DNA of 64,000 nucleotides from assembly GCA_015143295.1 (NCBI GenBank), contig CM026554.1:50962627-51026626 (forward strand). Reading direction: 5' to 3'. This DNA comes from Tetracentron sinense (lineage: Eukaryota > Streptophyta > Magnoliopsida > Trochodendrales > Trochodendraceae). The notes under the pieces are model-generated. The model made no database searches. It was not told the origin of the DNA and was given only the letters and a program-made list of their open reading frames with translations. Below are positions 23,904-36,234 of this stretch, piece after piece. Position 1 is the stretch's first letter; every line of letters begins with the position of its first letter. Position numbers and translations under genes: made by a program.

Positions 23904-24249
23904 TAAGGGTGTATTTGAGCCGGGCTTGGCCATGCCTTACTCGGCTTGGTTTGAAATTTTTGCATCTATGCTCGAGCTCGGCTCAATTTGTAATTCAAAA
24001 AGCTTGGCTTGAATCTACTCGGCTAGGCTCAGGCTTGAATAGATTCGAGCTCGAGCCAAGCCGAGCTCGGCTTGGCTTGAGCTTGGATTGAATTATTAAA
24101 AAAATATTTTAAATTAAGAATAATAATATTTTTATTATATATATAAATATATATAATAATTAAATTATTTTATATATATAATATATTTTTTATGTTTAAT
24201 ATTTAAGCCGAGCCAAACTTCGAGCTAGCCCAGTTCATATCCACTCCTA
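23904..24249. mobile_element. Short hAT-like MITE with GAGCTCGG-rich interior
   Basis: The ends are inverted and similar: TAAGGGTGTATTTGAGC at the left and TAGGAGTGGATATGAAC at the right (minus strand). The inside has CTCGAGCTCGGCT-type repeats and an AT-rich centre. No clean target duplication is visible, so the class is tentative. Confidence 0.55.
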
Positions 24250-25267
24250 ATCCCTTAAGAATCCAATAAAAATGCAACACATCCTTCCAACTTTTTCTAG
24301 AATCATGATCCAAGTAGATTTTTTTTTAAAATAGGGATTGTACATAGATTTTTTTTTTTATTATTGGTACAGGTGAGGCCAAAAAGGCGCCTAGAGGATT
24401 TGCATTTGCCCACTGAGTTAATGTTGTCCAGAGTCTCCAGACGACGGAGAAGAGGACACATGGCCTGATTCATGAAGGCCGGACGGTTTTCCTATGGCAA
24501 ATGCTAGAGGAAACCTGGAGTCTTTTAAATACATTTTACTGTTCGAGACAAACAGCCCCGAAACGATATTTTATTATTTTATGTTATTAATAATAATATA
24601 ATATATATTTTCTTCCCTTCTTCTCTCTACTCTCTACGAAGCCACCACCGCCATCTTTCATCTCGCACATTTCTAAAGATAGCTGACAGGGAATGAACGG
24701 CAGCACTCTTGGACGAAAATACCCCTAGGGCAAAGGAGAAATTGCGAGGCTTTGTTATAGGTATTACCTTAAATCTTCACTCTTTCTGGTTTTCGAGTTG
24801 CCCTCGTCTCCCATGAGAAACCCTAGTCCGTGTTTCTTCTCTTTCAGGCACAGGCCTCTTGGCAAGGGTTTTGAGAGGATTCGAAGATAAATTTTTTAGC
24901 TGAGGTGAGAAATTGAGTTTCCATTTCATGTTAATCTGTCTATGATTAAGTGAATTTCTAGCTCCTTTGTTGTAATCGGCGTGTTTGGATTTTTTTTTTC
25001 AAGTTGGGGTTTCGAAGCTTGTATGTTATCTGAAATCCAATGGAATTCAGAGGAATTACCAGAAGATTGAAATGCAGACTTGTCTGGACTGAGAAAGTGT
25101 TGGAACTTTATTGAAGAAAAAATAGTAGATTTTGTGACACGTGGGGGTTGTTGGGAATCAGAAAGTTTGGGGGCAACTGACAGATGCGTTGATAAAAGAA
25201 ACCAAATTTATGTCTGGAGTTCGATCGATAATTTCTGATCCCAAAATGATTGCTTTTGTACTAAAAC
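24250..25267. other. Intergenic DNA with a leader-like stretch
   Basis: A CT-rich stretch after an AT-rich, TATA-like region (about 24596-24640) and splice-like sites near 24758 (TTATAG/GTATTACC) and 24848 (CTTTCAG) resemble a plant 5' leader on the plus strand. No coding sequence follows before the copia insertion, so this is not called as a gene. Confidence 0.3.
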
Positions 25268-25810
25268 TGTTGAATTTGGCGTGAATTAAACGAAACCATG
25301 GAAGCAGCACCGATCGATCGGCGGTGCGCCAGATTTTTATCTTGGAGCGCTGATTGATTGGCTAGAGTGTTGCCGATTGATCGGCCAAAGCGGGCTCAGT
25401 CCGATTTTTGCTATTTTATGTTTTGGGAAACTCCTATTGCAAGAGGAGACTTTGTAATTGTCTAGGACTCCGGGATTAGGTCAATAAATTCGTTATTATG
25501 GGTCTAGGATTTTAAAGATTAATGCAATTGCATTGAGAGTAAGAGATGATAGAAAGGGTTAAAACATACTAGGGCTTGGGAAAGGTTTAAGAGATGATAG
25601 ATAGGGATTCTCCTTTAGGTTTTCATAGAGAAGATGAGTTGAGTGCTTCTGCACTGGTTCCTCAAGGTTTCTGTGAATAAAGGAGTAATTGGACTTGACC
25701 TGTGGACGTAGGCAGGTTGTTGCCGAACCACGTATATCTCTTGTGTTCTCTTTGTGTGTGTGCTTTGAATTTGTTCTTTTCTGTCGGTATTCTGTTGTAT
25801 TTCCCCAACA
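25268..25810 (+). repeat. 5' LTR of the copia element
   Basis: It begins TGTTG and ends CAACA. Its first 120 bases carry several CGATCGATCGG-type palindromic motifs, also present in the 3' LTR. Confidence 0.9.
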
Positions 25811-25844
25811 ATTGGTATCAGAGCTCCGGGTGAATTATTTTTCA

Positions 25845-27175
25845 ATGACTTTGAAAATTTATGGGCATTTTTCTTTGAAAAAGTTTGATGGAAAATTGAG
25901 TTTCAATCTGTGGCAAAAGAGGGTAAATGATATCGTAGTTCAACAGGGTCTCACAAGAGAAGGGAGAATCCGGGCAAACCGGAAAAGACGCCAGATGCAG
26001 ATTGGGAAGACATTGAGGCGAGTACAGTCAACACAATACGCATCTGTCTTGCGGATAACGTGATACATAGCGTTATGGATGAGGAATCAGCACTGGAACT
26101 GTGGAAGAAGTTGGAAAACCTCTACATCGGAAAGAGCATTACCAAAAGGTTATATATGAAGGAGTTCAATACCTTGAAGATGGTTGAGGGTGCAGATCTC
26201 ATGGAGCACTTGAATGTGTTCAACCAAATCTTAAATCAACTGTTGAAAGTTGATGTCAAGGTGGATGAAGAAGATCAGGTCGTGGTGCTTCTTATATCAC
26301 TTCCAAATTATATGAGCACTTGGTGACAACCCTCATGTATGGCAATGAGAGACATTGCAGATGGAGGAGGTCACGGCAGCGCTACTCTTTAACGAGATTA
26401 GGCGAAAACCAATGCATGATGTGAATCTTAGTCATGCTATGGTTGCTCGGGGAAGAGGAAGGGACTTGGAGAGAGGATCTGGAAAAGGCAGGGGCAAATC
26501 CAAATCCAGGTGAAAAGGCAGGGTCCAGTGCTATCGGTGCAAAGAATTAAGGCACTTCAAAAGGGAGTGTCCGACTGTCCGCTACGTGTTGATGGAAAAA
26601 GGGATTTTTCCGGAGGAGATTCTTCGGCGGCAATAGCAACGAACAAAGAAGAATACAGTGGAGATGCTTTCATAGTCTCCAAAGATATGGACAATTCTTC
26701 CGGTGAGTGGATTTTAGATTTGGGAGCTTCATGTCATATTTGCTTAAATATGGAATTTTTTGATACATTCTAAAAGGGGACGGAAAAGGTGTTCCTAGGT
26801 GATGGATCTGAATGTGAAATCACGGAGTTTGGTAATATAAAGATAAGAATGTTTGATGAATCAATTTGGACTTTGAGAGGGGTAACTTGTGTCCCTAAGT
26901 TGCGAAGAAATTTAATATCCCTCGATTAGTTAGACTGTAAGGGTTGTTGCTACACAGTTGTAGGTGAAATTATCAAAATAAATCAGGAAAAGCAGTAATG
27001 CTTGGTTTTAATGAAAGGGAAGAAGTGTGGTAGTTTATATCTCTTGGAGGGGAATACGGTGGTTGGTGGAGCTACTACAAAATATGTAGGAAAACGAAAA
27101 CCAGATGTTGTGCAAAGGGTAGAAAGCTCACCTAAGGTATCTTTCGTAGTTGGAGTGGAGACGGGTATTCGGTAG
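25845..27175 (+). pseudogene. Copia gag and protease remnant, frameshifted
   Basis: The frame starts at the ATG at 25845 with FSLKKFDGKLSFNLWQK, a copia gag start, then breaks. Gag resumes in another frame at 26060 (ALELWKKLENLYIGKS, LPNYM). A zinc knuckle follows at 26529-26573, CYRCKELRHFKREC, with the correct C-x2-C-x4-H-x4-C spacing. The protease site reads WILDLGASCHI near 26707; the family motif is DSGAS, so the active-site Ser is Leu here. A GAG-pre-integrase-like GSLYLLEG ends the recognisable part near 27050, with several stops before it. Nothing of integrase or reverse transcriptase follows. The coding region is clearly dead. Confidence 0.85.
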
Positions 27176-27598
27176 GTTTTCGTAAGGATGGAGATGGTGA
27201 TGTTGTGCCTTTGACGGAGAGGACGGGTCTATGTCCTTTTCCGGGGTTCTTCTAAAATGAAGGATGAGTTTTCAGGCTACACATGAGTTTTGACCATGTT
27301 TTATCGAATCTGGTGGATTGCTTTTCAGGGTGGTTTGAGGGTGTGTGTAGCTGGTGGGTCTCTTTCGTAGATGATGAAGAGACGTGTAGGCCAAAAAGGG
27401 TTGTTTGCGGTATTTGCAAACAGGTTTGCGGTAATTGCAAACGGAGTTTCAAAACTTTGAGAGAGGTTTTGGTTTGAGGTGAAGGTGTTTCCTGGATGTG
27501 GGTGATGCAGTGTTCTATCTTGAAGGTTTGCTTGGTGGTTAGCAAATCGATTCTCTTGGTTGTGGTGGTGTCATGGAATTCTCGCAAAAGTGGAGATT

Positions 27599-28158
27599 TG
27601 TTGAATTTGGCATGAATTAAACGAAACTAGGGAAGCACTGATCGATCGGTCAGGTGGTGCCGATCGATCAGTGGTGCGTCAGATTTTTAGCTTGGGGCGC
27701 CGATCGATCAGCCAGGGTGGGGCTGATCGATTGGTCAAAGCGGGATCAGTATGATTTTTGCTATTTTATGTTTTGGGAAACTCCTATTGCGAGAGGAGAC
27801 TTTCTAATTGTCTAGGACTCTAGGATTAGGTCTTTAAATACATAGTTATGGGTCTAGGGTTTTAAAGGTTAATGCAATAGCATTGAGAGTGGGAGATAAT
27901 AGAAACGGTTAAAACATACTAGGGCTTGGGAAGGTTTAAGGGAGGATAGATAGGGATTATCCTTTGAGTTTTCATAGAGAAGGTGAGTTGAGTGCTTTTG
28001 TACTGGTTCCTCAAGGTTTCTGTAAATAAAGGAGTAATCATATCTTGACCCGTGGATGTTGGCAGATTGTTGCCGAATCACGTATATCTCGTCTTCTCTG
28101 TGTGTGTGCGCTTTGAATTTGTTGTTTTCCGTCTGTATTCTATTGTATTTCCCCAACA
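27599..28158 (+). repeat. 3' LTR of the copia element
   Basis: It begins TGTTGAATTTGGC after a purine-rich CAAAAGTGGAGAT (weak polypurine tract). It carries four GATCGAT-type motifs between 27640 and 27740, more than the 5' copy. Confidence 0.9.
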
Positions 28159-28284
28159 AAAACACATTGTGTTCTATGCTCAATTAAAAAACCCACTCCC
28201 AAATCCTAAGTGGAACAGTGGAATTTTTTCTTACCAAATTTGAAACTCACAAAAACCCAGAAAGTAAAACTGTGTAGCCGATCC

Positions 28285-28560
28285 TTTTTTTTTATTGGTA
28301 ATCAAGATAGCATATATATATATATATATAAGAGAGAGAGAAAAGATATCCAAAACAAGCATCTTTAGGTTCACCAAAAGTAAACTAGGAGAGAACACAA
28401 AAGCAAATGAAAATACAAAAAAGAACCAACAGATACAACCAAAACAGACTACTAGTTGAGACTTGAGAAGTTTCCCCCAAGGGTCTAAACCGTCACCCCC
28501 AACAGATCCCCAAACTGATATTAAACATCTAACTCGCAACTAAATCCTAGCGATGGTCAG
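28285..28560 (-). mobile_element. LINE 3' end fragment
   Basis: On the minus strand the frame reads ISVWGSVGGDGLDPWG, closely like the C-terminal tail of the LINE at 38.6 kb (VSTWGAVGGADGDPWG). It ends with an AT dinucleotide tract, ATTACCAATA and an A-run. It is a heavily 5'-truncated insertion. Confidence 0.7.
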
Positions 28561-31431
28561 GGTAGAATCCTTGAACACCCTCCTGTAGGCGATTTTTGAA
28601 AGTATTATCCAATATTGCGCTTTTTTTAATCAATTATGACTTCTATGTAATAGGGACTTGACATTCCTTCATGATTTCTCATAATTTGGTAGTATTGAAA
28701 GACACATGTCGACAGTTAACACACAATGTTGATTAAAAAAGAGGAAGGGAGAGGAGATGACATATATGGGGAGAAAAAATAAAATTAGAACGACTAATAC
28801 CATTCTCCTACATGTTCAATTTCAATTTACAATGATGCCTTCATAGTGAATAGCAAAAGGAATATAGAAGGACCGAAAGGTAAAACACTATGATGGTAGA
28901 TAAACGCTTGAATTACGTATAAATGATGACTAATCTATCCTTAATGACCAGAGTAGTTCATAAGATATTTAACTAGACGTAGACCTTTCTAAGCTGCCAA
29001 TTATATCCTCTAATGTGTTGATTTCAAGATAATACACATTTAACTAATCTTTGAAACTCACAAATATTTTTGTTTCTTTTATCATTGCTTAATTTTTCTG
29101 TGTATGAAAACCTCTCTATGCTAATTCTTTCATGGAAAATCTGTTTTCTGTTTGTTGGGGGAGTTGCTAGTAGAAGCTTGGTCCCATAGTGCAGACCCTT
29201 CCAAAGCTGAATTTCTAACACCTAACTCACAATAGAGCTTTGCTAGGTTAACTTACACATACCATGAACCGATGTTCTAAATGTTTATTCTCATTAAAGG
29301 ATGTACAATAATCATAACTAAAGAAGAGCAGGAAGTCATGATGCAGTTTATTTCAATCTCTGCAGAACGAACAAGGAAAGAAGAAAGGAAATACAAACAA
29401 GGAAAGAAGAAAGGAAATAACTGTCGGGACGTGACCCCATGATGCCCATGGGCAGTTTTTATTTAATTGGATTTCCTTTTCCAACTAGATTTTATTCCAA
29501 AGATGCAATCTTAGAGCTCGCTTACACTAACTACTGAATTGTAGCTTCAATTCCAAGCATTCATCCTTATGGCAATCATCCCATGTTCTGGATGGTGTAG
29601 AGATCGTTCAGTTCCAGCTTCAGCTTCCGCAGCTGCTGTTCCAGTTCTAGACCAGCTTCTTCTCTAATCTATGTCTCCGCTAATCTTTCCTTTTATTGCT
29701 TTGAAAACAAACCCAATCAACTCTGGAGAATGCTAAAATGCAAAGGTTCCTTCCTACATGAACCATGTAGAATTTACATGAATGTATCAAAATATCAATA
29801 TGTATCGTATCGGTATTTTGATATCCAATACACTTGAACATTGTATTAGAAAAATTACATTATATCGTTCAATTATTGTAGGTATCGTGTGTATCGTGCG
29901 TGTAGCGATATGCAACGATGCTTGATCGATACCCCAGGAAACACTATCGAAATATCATGATTTTGCAGTATTGGTCCATACTAATATTCGAACAGTATCG
30001 AGCATCGACCAATGCTATGCAAATGAGCATTCCTAACTTTTTTGAGGAGAGGGGGTGGTCTCAAATGCTGCCAGAGCTCCTCGTCTTCCTCCAGACTCTT
30101 CTTTAATCCATTCTTAGGCATAAATGGACAACAACATTGTTGATTTTGCCTTAAAAACACAAAGTTTTGGTTCAGTTTCTGATTCAAAGGATTTCCTAAT
30201 ATTTTGTTGCCTGGATTTCAGATTCAAAGGATTTCCTCAAAACTATTTAAGGTATTCAAAATTCTTGTTTTTTTTCTCTTATTTCAGTGCTTTAAAGTCA
30301 TGTTAACAAGTCCTCAGGATCTCTAAATTAATAGATACTTTGATTTCGTATGATATCCATGGATCTACAGTAATTTTTTTTAAAAAAATAAAGATTTCTC
30401 TTCACATTTGGGTAGAAATTTAAATATCCATTTCTTTTATTTTTTTCCCGAAAATACTTTAAATTTAGGTAACTATACTAATACTATATGCCGGTTGTAT
30501 CCACGTGACATTTCTCACATCTCTCTATTCAGGTTGATACCACATGTCTGTTGACATGGCTGTCTTTCATTAGTAGATTCAAATGAAGATGTCATATCCT
30601 TCACTTAATCATAACCATTATAACATCACTTTCATTTTTAATTAATAATTACATGGAAATAAAAGCTACTTAATGGACCTATGAGGTAATGCTACATGGG
30701 ATAATTACAATTACACCTACTTAATAAGAATTATTGCCCTTTCAAATTAACTAATAATCACATAACAATAAAAGCTACTTATATGGTCTATATGGACCCG
30801 ATAAGGTTATGCCACATAGTCTAATGATAATTACCTCTACTTAATAAGAAAAATTATTTCTCTTTTTAATTAACCAATAGTAACAATTAAAATAAGATAG
30901 AGATTTGATAAGGCTTTTCTCTCTCCCTCTACAATGCTTCATTTTCCCTCTATAACGATTCACTCCACCCCCTTCCCAACTCTTTTATCTCCCTTTGCAA
31001 AGCCCCCTCTTATCTTTCCACGTCTCCCACCTCTCTTTAAATGACCCTCATTTTCTACAACCATTACCAACCCCTCCTCTCCCCCTTACTATAGCTTCTT
31101 ATTTTTCTTTATATTATATGTATGGAGTTTTGTTGAAGGGATTAGGAGTCAAGGAGAAACCTTAATCGGTGAGTCTCTTAAGAAAGTTACAAAAATCCAA
31201 TCTTTGATGGAAATTGTCTTGAAATTCCAATGGGTTTGAGGAAAATCATATTTCTTTTTCTTTTCATGTGAAGTCTCTTTGATATATGCTTTTTGGTGCA
31301 AATTAGGTAACTACGCCATGTCTTTTGTTCTTGATGTTTTATTAGTTTTTTGTCCTCTTATCTTTCCTCTTTCACTTCGATATAAGCACCCCTCCCCCCA
31401 ATCGTTGTTGTCTTTAAAATGTGGGTGCATG
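28561..31431. other. AT-rich intergenic DNA
   Basis: No gene was recognised. At about 29780-30010 a TATCGTATCGG and GATCGATACCCC-rich stretch resembles the ends of the TIR elements at 59-62 kb, but without clear borders. Two similar stretches near 30660-30730 and 30760-30850 (AATAAAAGCTACTTA, TTACCTCTACTTAATAAGAA) form a diverged direct repeat. Confidence 0.4.
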
Positions 31432-31694
31432 CAGGGGCGAAGCTAGGATTCTCTTGTAGGGGGGCTAACAATAGGGGGTTCGGGGGCATAGCCCCCGTTT
31501 TTTTTTAAGACAAAGTTCATGGGTCATCGCATTTGTTTGTGTCCGTTTGTAAATAATATATTTTTTCTCAAAGGTTTAGGGGGCCCCCCGGCTCTTCTCT
31601 CCCAAGTTATGCCCCTATTAATACTATAGGATTTTTTTTTCCAAAATTTCAAGGGGGCTTCAGCCCCCCTGGGTCCCATGTGGCTCCACCCATG
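31432..31694. mobile_element. hAT-type MITE of the CAGGGGCGAAGC family, 263 bp
   Basis: It is flanked by the perfect 8-base duplication GGTGCATG (31424-31431 and 31695-31702). The ends are CAGGGGCGAAGCTAGG at the left and CATGGGTGGAGCCAC at the right (minus strand). The inside has GGGGGC/GCCCCC runs. It is a relative of the element at 41.1 kb. Confidence 0.75.
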
Positions 31695-31799
31695 GGTGCA
31701 TGAGCAGTGCGCATCGCGACCATGGCTATGGCTTGGAAGTAGATCATCTTAAACAGAACAAAACTCTCGACTCCACATTTGGTTCCTAGATTTGCAACG

Positions 31800-34171
31800 T
31801 GTGACGCCCCGAATCCGCGCCTAAGGAAATCGTGTTCCGAGACGCGTGCCCGGTCGTCAATGACACACAGCGGAAGACTTTACTCGCGAAAATGCGGGAA
31901 TTTTGAACTTTTCTTATGAGCTTACATAAGCAATAACAACTGGTCATCACAATAACCCATCATAAGCAAATGCGTTACCTCACTGGCTACAGTAGTCCTT
32001 ACTTTGGCACCATAACTGCGCCAAAATACTTTCTAGACTCTATCAAGCGTAGCTCTTTGCTAATCTACAATCGCTCCAGAATTTGAAGACATAAGATGAA
32101 GGAGTGAGCTATAAAGCCCAGCAAAAATCCACAGTCAATCTAAACTATTTTTCACATATTAACATTCATCAATAATTATATATTAGTATAGTACAATTCT
32201 CATATTTATAATAATATCGTAATTCGTAACCCGAGGTCACTCAGGGCTATTTCACCCTATTCGAGGTTCCCAACCTCCAAGTTGTAAAATTCATCCAGTC
32301 ATTGTCCACGACACCTGGTTATCGTTTCAAATAACCGCTCACGCTTTATCCTTGAGTCCATAGACTCGATCGACTGGGCCCTATGTACAACCTCTATCTA
32401 TGAGTCCACAAACTCAATTATCAACCAATCGGGACTTCTCCCGATCATAACCAATCATTGGGTATGTCAACTCAATCAAACTTAAATCTGTATATCCCAC
32501 ACACACATAACTCGGGCCTTCACCCGATGACTGCCAGGAACAATACTTCTGACACTCTGTCAGGAACAACACCTCTGACATATCACACTCTGTCAGGAAC
32601 AACACCTCTGACACTTACTTTATATTTTCCCTCTATGGGAACACCGACACTCACACAACCACATTTGTCAGAAAACACATCTGATTGCCAGGATACACAT
32701 CTGATCAGCCAAGATACACATCTGATAGTCAGGAAACCCATCCAACCTGTCAGGAAAATGAAACTCATCTGACAAGCCAGGGACGCACCTCTGACTAACA
32801 GGAAACACCTGACCATCAGGAAACACCTGTCTATCAGGTACACATCTGACATATCACTCTGTCAGGCATAACACCTCTGACATGACACCCTTGTCAGGAA
32901 ACACATCTGATTACTAGGAACACATCTGACCTGCCAGGAATAACACATCTGACATGCCAAGAACACCCATCTAATAACCAGGGAACACCTCTGACATCAA
33001 ATCCTGTCCGGCACAACACCTCTGACATCAAATCCTGTCAGGCAAAACACATCTGACATTAACCTCTGTCAGGCACAACACCTCTGACATCAAATCCTGT
33101 CAGGCACAACACCTCTGACAATTACCATCATATATCATCACAACCTCTGTTGGGTGCATACTTGCCGACACAGGCCAATGCCCCCTCAAGGTAATATCAT
33201 TGAATTCGTAAACTCAATACATCACTAGGTCCATAGACCCCAATCCAACCTTGAGCCCATGGCCCAATGCCGTCCTAACTCTCCCGACTATCAATCACGG
33301 AGGAACCCAGGCTCATAATAGATACTGCCTCTCCGGACCTAGCCAAAGAGAGACCACAGACAGCATTTCACGTAGGTTAGGTTTTCTAACCATAGGAAAT
33401 CCCCCTTCTTGAATAATTGAACCAGTTGGGCCTCACGCCCGTGGACCAAATCCGATGGTATACCGTTCCGGTATGGAACATTACCCGGTCGATGGACTAT
33501 TCCATCGCCTTACCATGTCCCAACAACATCACATCATACACAAAGGTTGTTCCGAGGTAGGACTTTTACCAGGCCAATGGACCTACCATTGCCTTAAAAC
33601 AAACATCACATCATACAAGAGTAGTTCCGATAGGGAACTTAATCAGGTCAATGGACCCTACCATCGCCTTACAATGTCAAAATCACATCACACATATAGA
33701 ACCCCAGTCAGGCTCTCATAACTTCTTGTGGTGCGATCGATCGCACTTCCCCTGCGATCTATCGCAAATCACACTGAGCCTAAATTCCGAGCTAGAAACA
33801 GCCTGAAACCGAGGGCTCCATCCCTCTGCTCCATTTTCACTCCCAACCATCTCATCCATACATCATTCATAAGGTCTCCGACCTTTTTCTATCCACACAT
33901 AATATCACCAAACCATTCCACATAAATAAAGTAGCTTAAATAAGGGAAAAGAGAATAGATGGAGAGGGATTTTACTTCTTTCGCGCTTTTCAAGAAGTCT
34001 AGGGGCAAAACGGACACTACCAACGCGTTCAGGAAAAAGATCAATGCCCAGGGTGAAGCTCCTCGCTTCAAACCTGATTTTCCACAAATTTATCAAACAC
34101 TTAACTAATCAACCTCAGTTAAGGACCCATAAATGCATAATTTTATTCTATTAAAATTCCGGGTCGTTACA
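31800..34171. mobile_element. Solo LTR, about 2.37 kb, probably Ty3/gypsy
   Basis: The sequence begins TGTGACGCCCCGAATCC and ends GGGTCGTTACA, the complementary-like ends common in plant gypsy LTRs. It is flanked by CAACG (31795-31799) and CAATG (34172-34176), a 5-base target duplication with one C-to-T change. There is no coding sequence and no second LTR, so it is best explained as a solo LTR left by recombination. It holds a CTGACA-type minisatellite and a perfect GTGCGATCGATCGCAC palindrome (33731-33746). Confidence 0.75.
32525..33125. repeat. Minisatellite of CTGTCAGGCACAACACCTCT units
   Basis: Within the solo LTR, short units of roughly 25-35 bases with the core CTGTCAGGAACAACACCTCT (or CATCTGACA) repeat many times with drift. 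The last four copies, from about 33000, are the most regular (CAAATCCTGTCAGGCACAAC). Confidence 0.8.
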
Positions 34172-34176
34172 CAATG

Positions 34177-35104
34177 TTTTTCTTAAAAAATCTATTTTAT
34201 AGGATTTGCTTCTTAGGGCTTTAGGGGCTTAGCAAGCTAAATCCCATTATTTTGATTTTAGCTATGGTTTAGTGTTGTCGTGAAGGTTGGGATACTAAAG
34301 CTAAATCTTATAGATTGACAAGTAGTTTCTTCATAGTCCATTCTTTGTGGGAACATTACTCAATTGGTTGAATCTTACATTGTAATTCTTATGAGGGATT
34401 AAGGTGAGAATTAGGGTATCTAAAAGGGGGTCGGAGAGTTATCCTCAAGGTCCAAAATGAGGGGGTATTTATAGGACAAAAAAGTAGACCAATGGCATTT
34501 TGGTCTTTTGATGGCATAATAGTAGTTCTTAGGGTTAAAATAGTTTGAAATAATACATTGGAGAGGGGCATCCCTTGTCCAAGGCAAAATCATGTGAAAT
34601 CATCATATTTACAAAAATGTCATTATCTGTGTTGTTGTTTGAATCAGCAATAGGCCATTTTATACCTTAAATGAACTATTGTTGTTTAGATCGGCAACAG
34701 AACTACCTATTTCACCAAAAGTGCACCGTTTGGCGTCGTTCGGACCATAACTCGAGCAGTGGAGCAGTTTGTCGAGCAGCAACATGTCCTGTACTTGCCC
34801 ACTTAACTGTCGTTAACCTCATATATCAAATTTTATGCAAAAAAAGTACTATTGCTAGTCCGAACAACAATATATCATTTTATGGCTTAAAATGAAGGTT
34901 TAAACCAACAAGAAGATTTTCTTAGGCCAAAATTATACCCTTGCTATTTCTAACAAAAACATAAACTTCTTTGGTTCTGAAAATTGTTTTTGCTTTTTTC
35001 TGTTTTGCCCTAATTTAACAATCTTATAATAAGTTGCCCTTATAGTCATCTATTTTTGAAAGGGAGTCCATGATTAAAATGATCAAATTGCACTGAGTTC
35101 ATGT
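34177..35104. other. Intergenic DNA, no gene seen
   Basis: Only short frames occur. The stretch about 34630-34895 has weakly inverted ends (GCCATTTTATACCTTAAATG and the complement of CATTTTATGGCTTAAAATG) and may be another MITE. Confidence 0.35.
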
Positions 35105-36170
35105 TCATAGGGTTGGAAGGAGGTTTCAATTCCATCTTCAGGAACTTGAAGAAGAAGAAATTGAAGGATTTGAACTGATTGCAAGTAGGGTGTCTACACC
35201 GTTGTTCATGTGAACATGATCTTTGATAGTACTCGAGACGCCATTTTATAAAGTGAAGTGGTTGCATCAGCGACCTAAAAATAAGACTATTTTGTCCACA
35301 TTCTTGGTGTCCTATGAAAGGCCGATTGGCTGGTTGAAACTTAAAGATTCTGTAAGTAAGCTGAGAGCCTGAGATTAAATGCATCTAAATTCAAAAACAA
35401 AAAGCAGTTAAAGAGAATATTTATATAATTCTGGTAGTATAACTTCAAGATTTGCTGTGCTATCGACATTGAACATCTCCATATGCTTTGGGTTCTGCCC
35501 TTAATGTGAGCATGTGGCACCCTAAACTTGTTATGACTGAACTTCATGCATTAGGATCATGACCTCAGATGTGCTCCATTAATCTGGTTGGGGAACTCGA
35601 CTATCATCAGTGTTTGATATGTATACCGTCCTATGATTCAATTCCGTCTTGAGGAACTTGAAGAAATTGAAGGATTTGAACTGATTGCGAGTCAAAGAGC
35701 ACCCTAGTGTGCAAAAATAGGGTGTCTACACCGTTGTTCATGTGAACATGATTTTTGATAGTACTCTAGAAGCCATTTTATAAAGTGAAGTGGTTGCATC
35801 AGCGACCTAAAAATAAGACTATTTTGTCCACATTCTTGGTGTCCTATGAAAGGCCAATTGGCTGGTTGAAATTTAAAAGATGCTGTAATTAAGCTGAGAG
35901 CATGAGATTAAATGCATCTAAATTCAAAAAAAAAAAATCAGTTAAAGAGAATATTTATATAATTCTGGTAGTATAACTTCAAGATTTGCTATGCTATCAA
36001 CATTGAACATCTTCATATGTTTTGGGTTCTGCCCTTAATGTGATTTTTGAGCATGTGGCACCCTAAACTTGGTTATGACTGAACTTCATGCATTAGGATC
36101 ATGACCTCAGATGTTCTCCATTAATCTGGTTGAGGAACTCGACTATCATCAGTGTTTGATATGTATACCG
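35105..36170. repeat. 532 bp tandem duplication upstream of the F-box gene
   Basis: Two copies in direct order, about 35105-35630 and about 35637-36170, offset by 532 bases (TGTCTACACCGTTGTTCATG at 35191 and 35723). They are nearly identical over most of their length. Both end in GATATGTATACCG; after that the second copy runs on into the F-box gene. The second copy carries short insertions. Confidence 0.9.
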
Positions 36171-36179
36171 AGCTGGGTC

Positions 36180-36225
36180 CAGGAAGGATTTTTGATCATT
36201 TCACTCTTTTCTCTGTCCGTACTAG
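36180..36225 (+). promoter_or_regulatory. Probable 3' splice site of a 5' UTR intron
   Basis: A long pyrimidine tract followed by GTACTAG ends at 36225, ten bases before the F-box ATG. It looks like the acceptor of a leader intron, which would place the real promoter further upstream, perhaps in or before the duplicated segment. Confidence 0.4.
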
Positions 36226-36234
36226 GTGGAGACA

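Larger units (their letters stand above)
25268..28158 (+). mobile_element. Ty1/copia-type LTR retrotransposon, internally deleted
   Basis: Two LTRs (25268-25810, 543 bp; 27599-28158, 560 bp) begin TGTTGAATTTGGC and end TTTCCCCAACA. The element is flanked by the perfect 5-base duplication AAAAC (25263-25267 and 28159-28163). The primer-binding site TGGTATCAGAGC (25813-25824) matches initiator tRNA-Met, as in copia elements. The interior holds a decayed gag and protease region only. Integrase, reverse transcriptase and RNase H are missing, so the 2.9 kb element cannot move by itself. The LTRs align well but carry scattered differences and small indels, so the insertion is not very recent. Confidence 0.92.

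Noticed and set aside
28231-28539. 102-codon minus-strand frame as a membrane protein gene
   Set aside because: The start matches LINE C-terminal tails and the hydrophobic rest is translated AT repeat and LINE 3' UTR.
29780-30310. Short frames near 30 kb as a gene
   Set aside because: Frames are about 60 codons, overlap on both strands and have no motif; part of the stretch is TATCGTATCGG repeat.
32525-33125. CRISPR-like array
   Set aside because: Units are contiguous and drifting, without unique spacers of constant length, in a plant solo LTR; it is a minisatellite.
36226-36234. GTG start three codons before the F-box ATG
   Set aside because: Nuclear plant genes start with ATG; the known EID1-like N-terminus begins at the 36235 ATG, and the GTG directly follows a splice-like TAG.
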